From NCBI GenBank assembly GCA_015501595.1, contig JADNRX010000004.1:310001-374000 (forward strand): a stretch of 64,000 bases of DNA, read 5' to 3'. Position 1 is the stretch's first letter. The number at the start of each line of letters is the position of its first letter. A program made the translations under genes and the position numbers. The notes under the pieces are model-generated. The model had not been told where the DNA came from, made no database searches, and saw only the letters and a program-made list of their open reading frames with translations. This document shows positions 60,737 through 64,000 of this stretch, piece by piece. The stretch comes from Hymenopellis radicata. Lineage: Eukaryota > Basidiomycota > Agaricomycetes > Agaricales > Physalacriaceae.

Positions 60737-64000
<3,264 letters not shown>

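Overview
The window is nuclear DNA of a filamentous basidiomycete, most likely a mushroom-forming agaricomycete. The reasons are: almost every gene is cut by short (about 45-60 nt) GT-AG introns; there is a fungal translation elongation factor 3; cyclin, homeodomain, Zn2Cys6 and NDR-kinase genes are of fungal type; and one large gene (about 2.8-8.2 kb) belongs to a family I associate with agaricomycetes (a Cys-rich DUF6729-like module fused to a 3'-5' exonuclease-like domain). It reads as core chromosome: dense, mostly housekeeping, with no intact transposon, rRNA, true tRNA or CRISPR.

Layout. 1-2.4 kb: 3' part of dihydroxy-acid dehydratase (+), then a small one-pass membrane protein (-). 2.56-2.75 kb: a short SINE-like element made of perfect hairpins, a degenerate tRNA-like Pol III promoter and a T8 terminator. 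2.8-8.2 kb: the DUF6729/exonuclease-like gene (-). 8.8-10.5 kb: HD-type phosphohydrolase and proteasome assembly chaperone 2 (+). 10.6-14.7 kb: RRP12 (-). 14.9-17 kb: glycerol-3-phosphate acyltransferase-like gene (+). 18-22.2 kb: elongation factor 3 (+). 22.6-23.6 kb: homeodomain factor (-). 24.8-28.2 kb: NDR/AGC kinase (+). 28.5-35.8 kb (-): C2H2 factor, BolA-like protein, secreted CREG-like protein, DNA ligase I and a small gene abutting it. 36.2-37.9 kb: C2H2/C2HC factor (+) and Naa50-type acetyltransferase (-). 37.9-40.3 kb: poorly resolved, with one hidden minus-strand exon block. 40.4-42.9 kb: divergent pair of an unknown protein (-) and a MAP kinase kinase (+). 42.9-46.4 kb: sparse, one possible small gene. 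46.4-49.1 kb: Zn2Cys6 factor (+) and secreted aspartic protease (-). 49.6-54.8 kb: small unknown protein (+), Pcl-type cyclin (-), secreted lysozyme-like protein (+). 54.9-60.5 kb: protein phosphatase 5 and U2SURP/SR140 (+). 60.7-64 kb: C-terminal half of RNA polymerase III largest subunit (-).

Functional themes are RNA and ribosome biology (RRP12, EF3, U2SURP, RPC1), signalling (NDR kinase, MAPKK, PP5, cyclin) and transcription factors, with a few secreted proteins. I see no single operon-like system.

The most general oddity is that at least seven otherwise well-conserved genes carry an apparent one-base frame break, mostly at or beside short homopolymers. This suggests uncorrected sequencing errors more than seven pseudogenes, and it matters for anyone annotating the window. 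The more biological leads are: the DUF6729/exonuclease-like protein with its third catalytic Asp replaced by Asn and a PIP-box-like motif; a small gene whose stop codon lies in frame and three codons before the DNA ligase ATG; the SINE-like element; and a 33-43 bp motif on both sides of the U2SURP gene. All exon calls are by eye from splice sites and protein resemblance.
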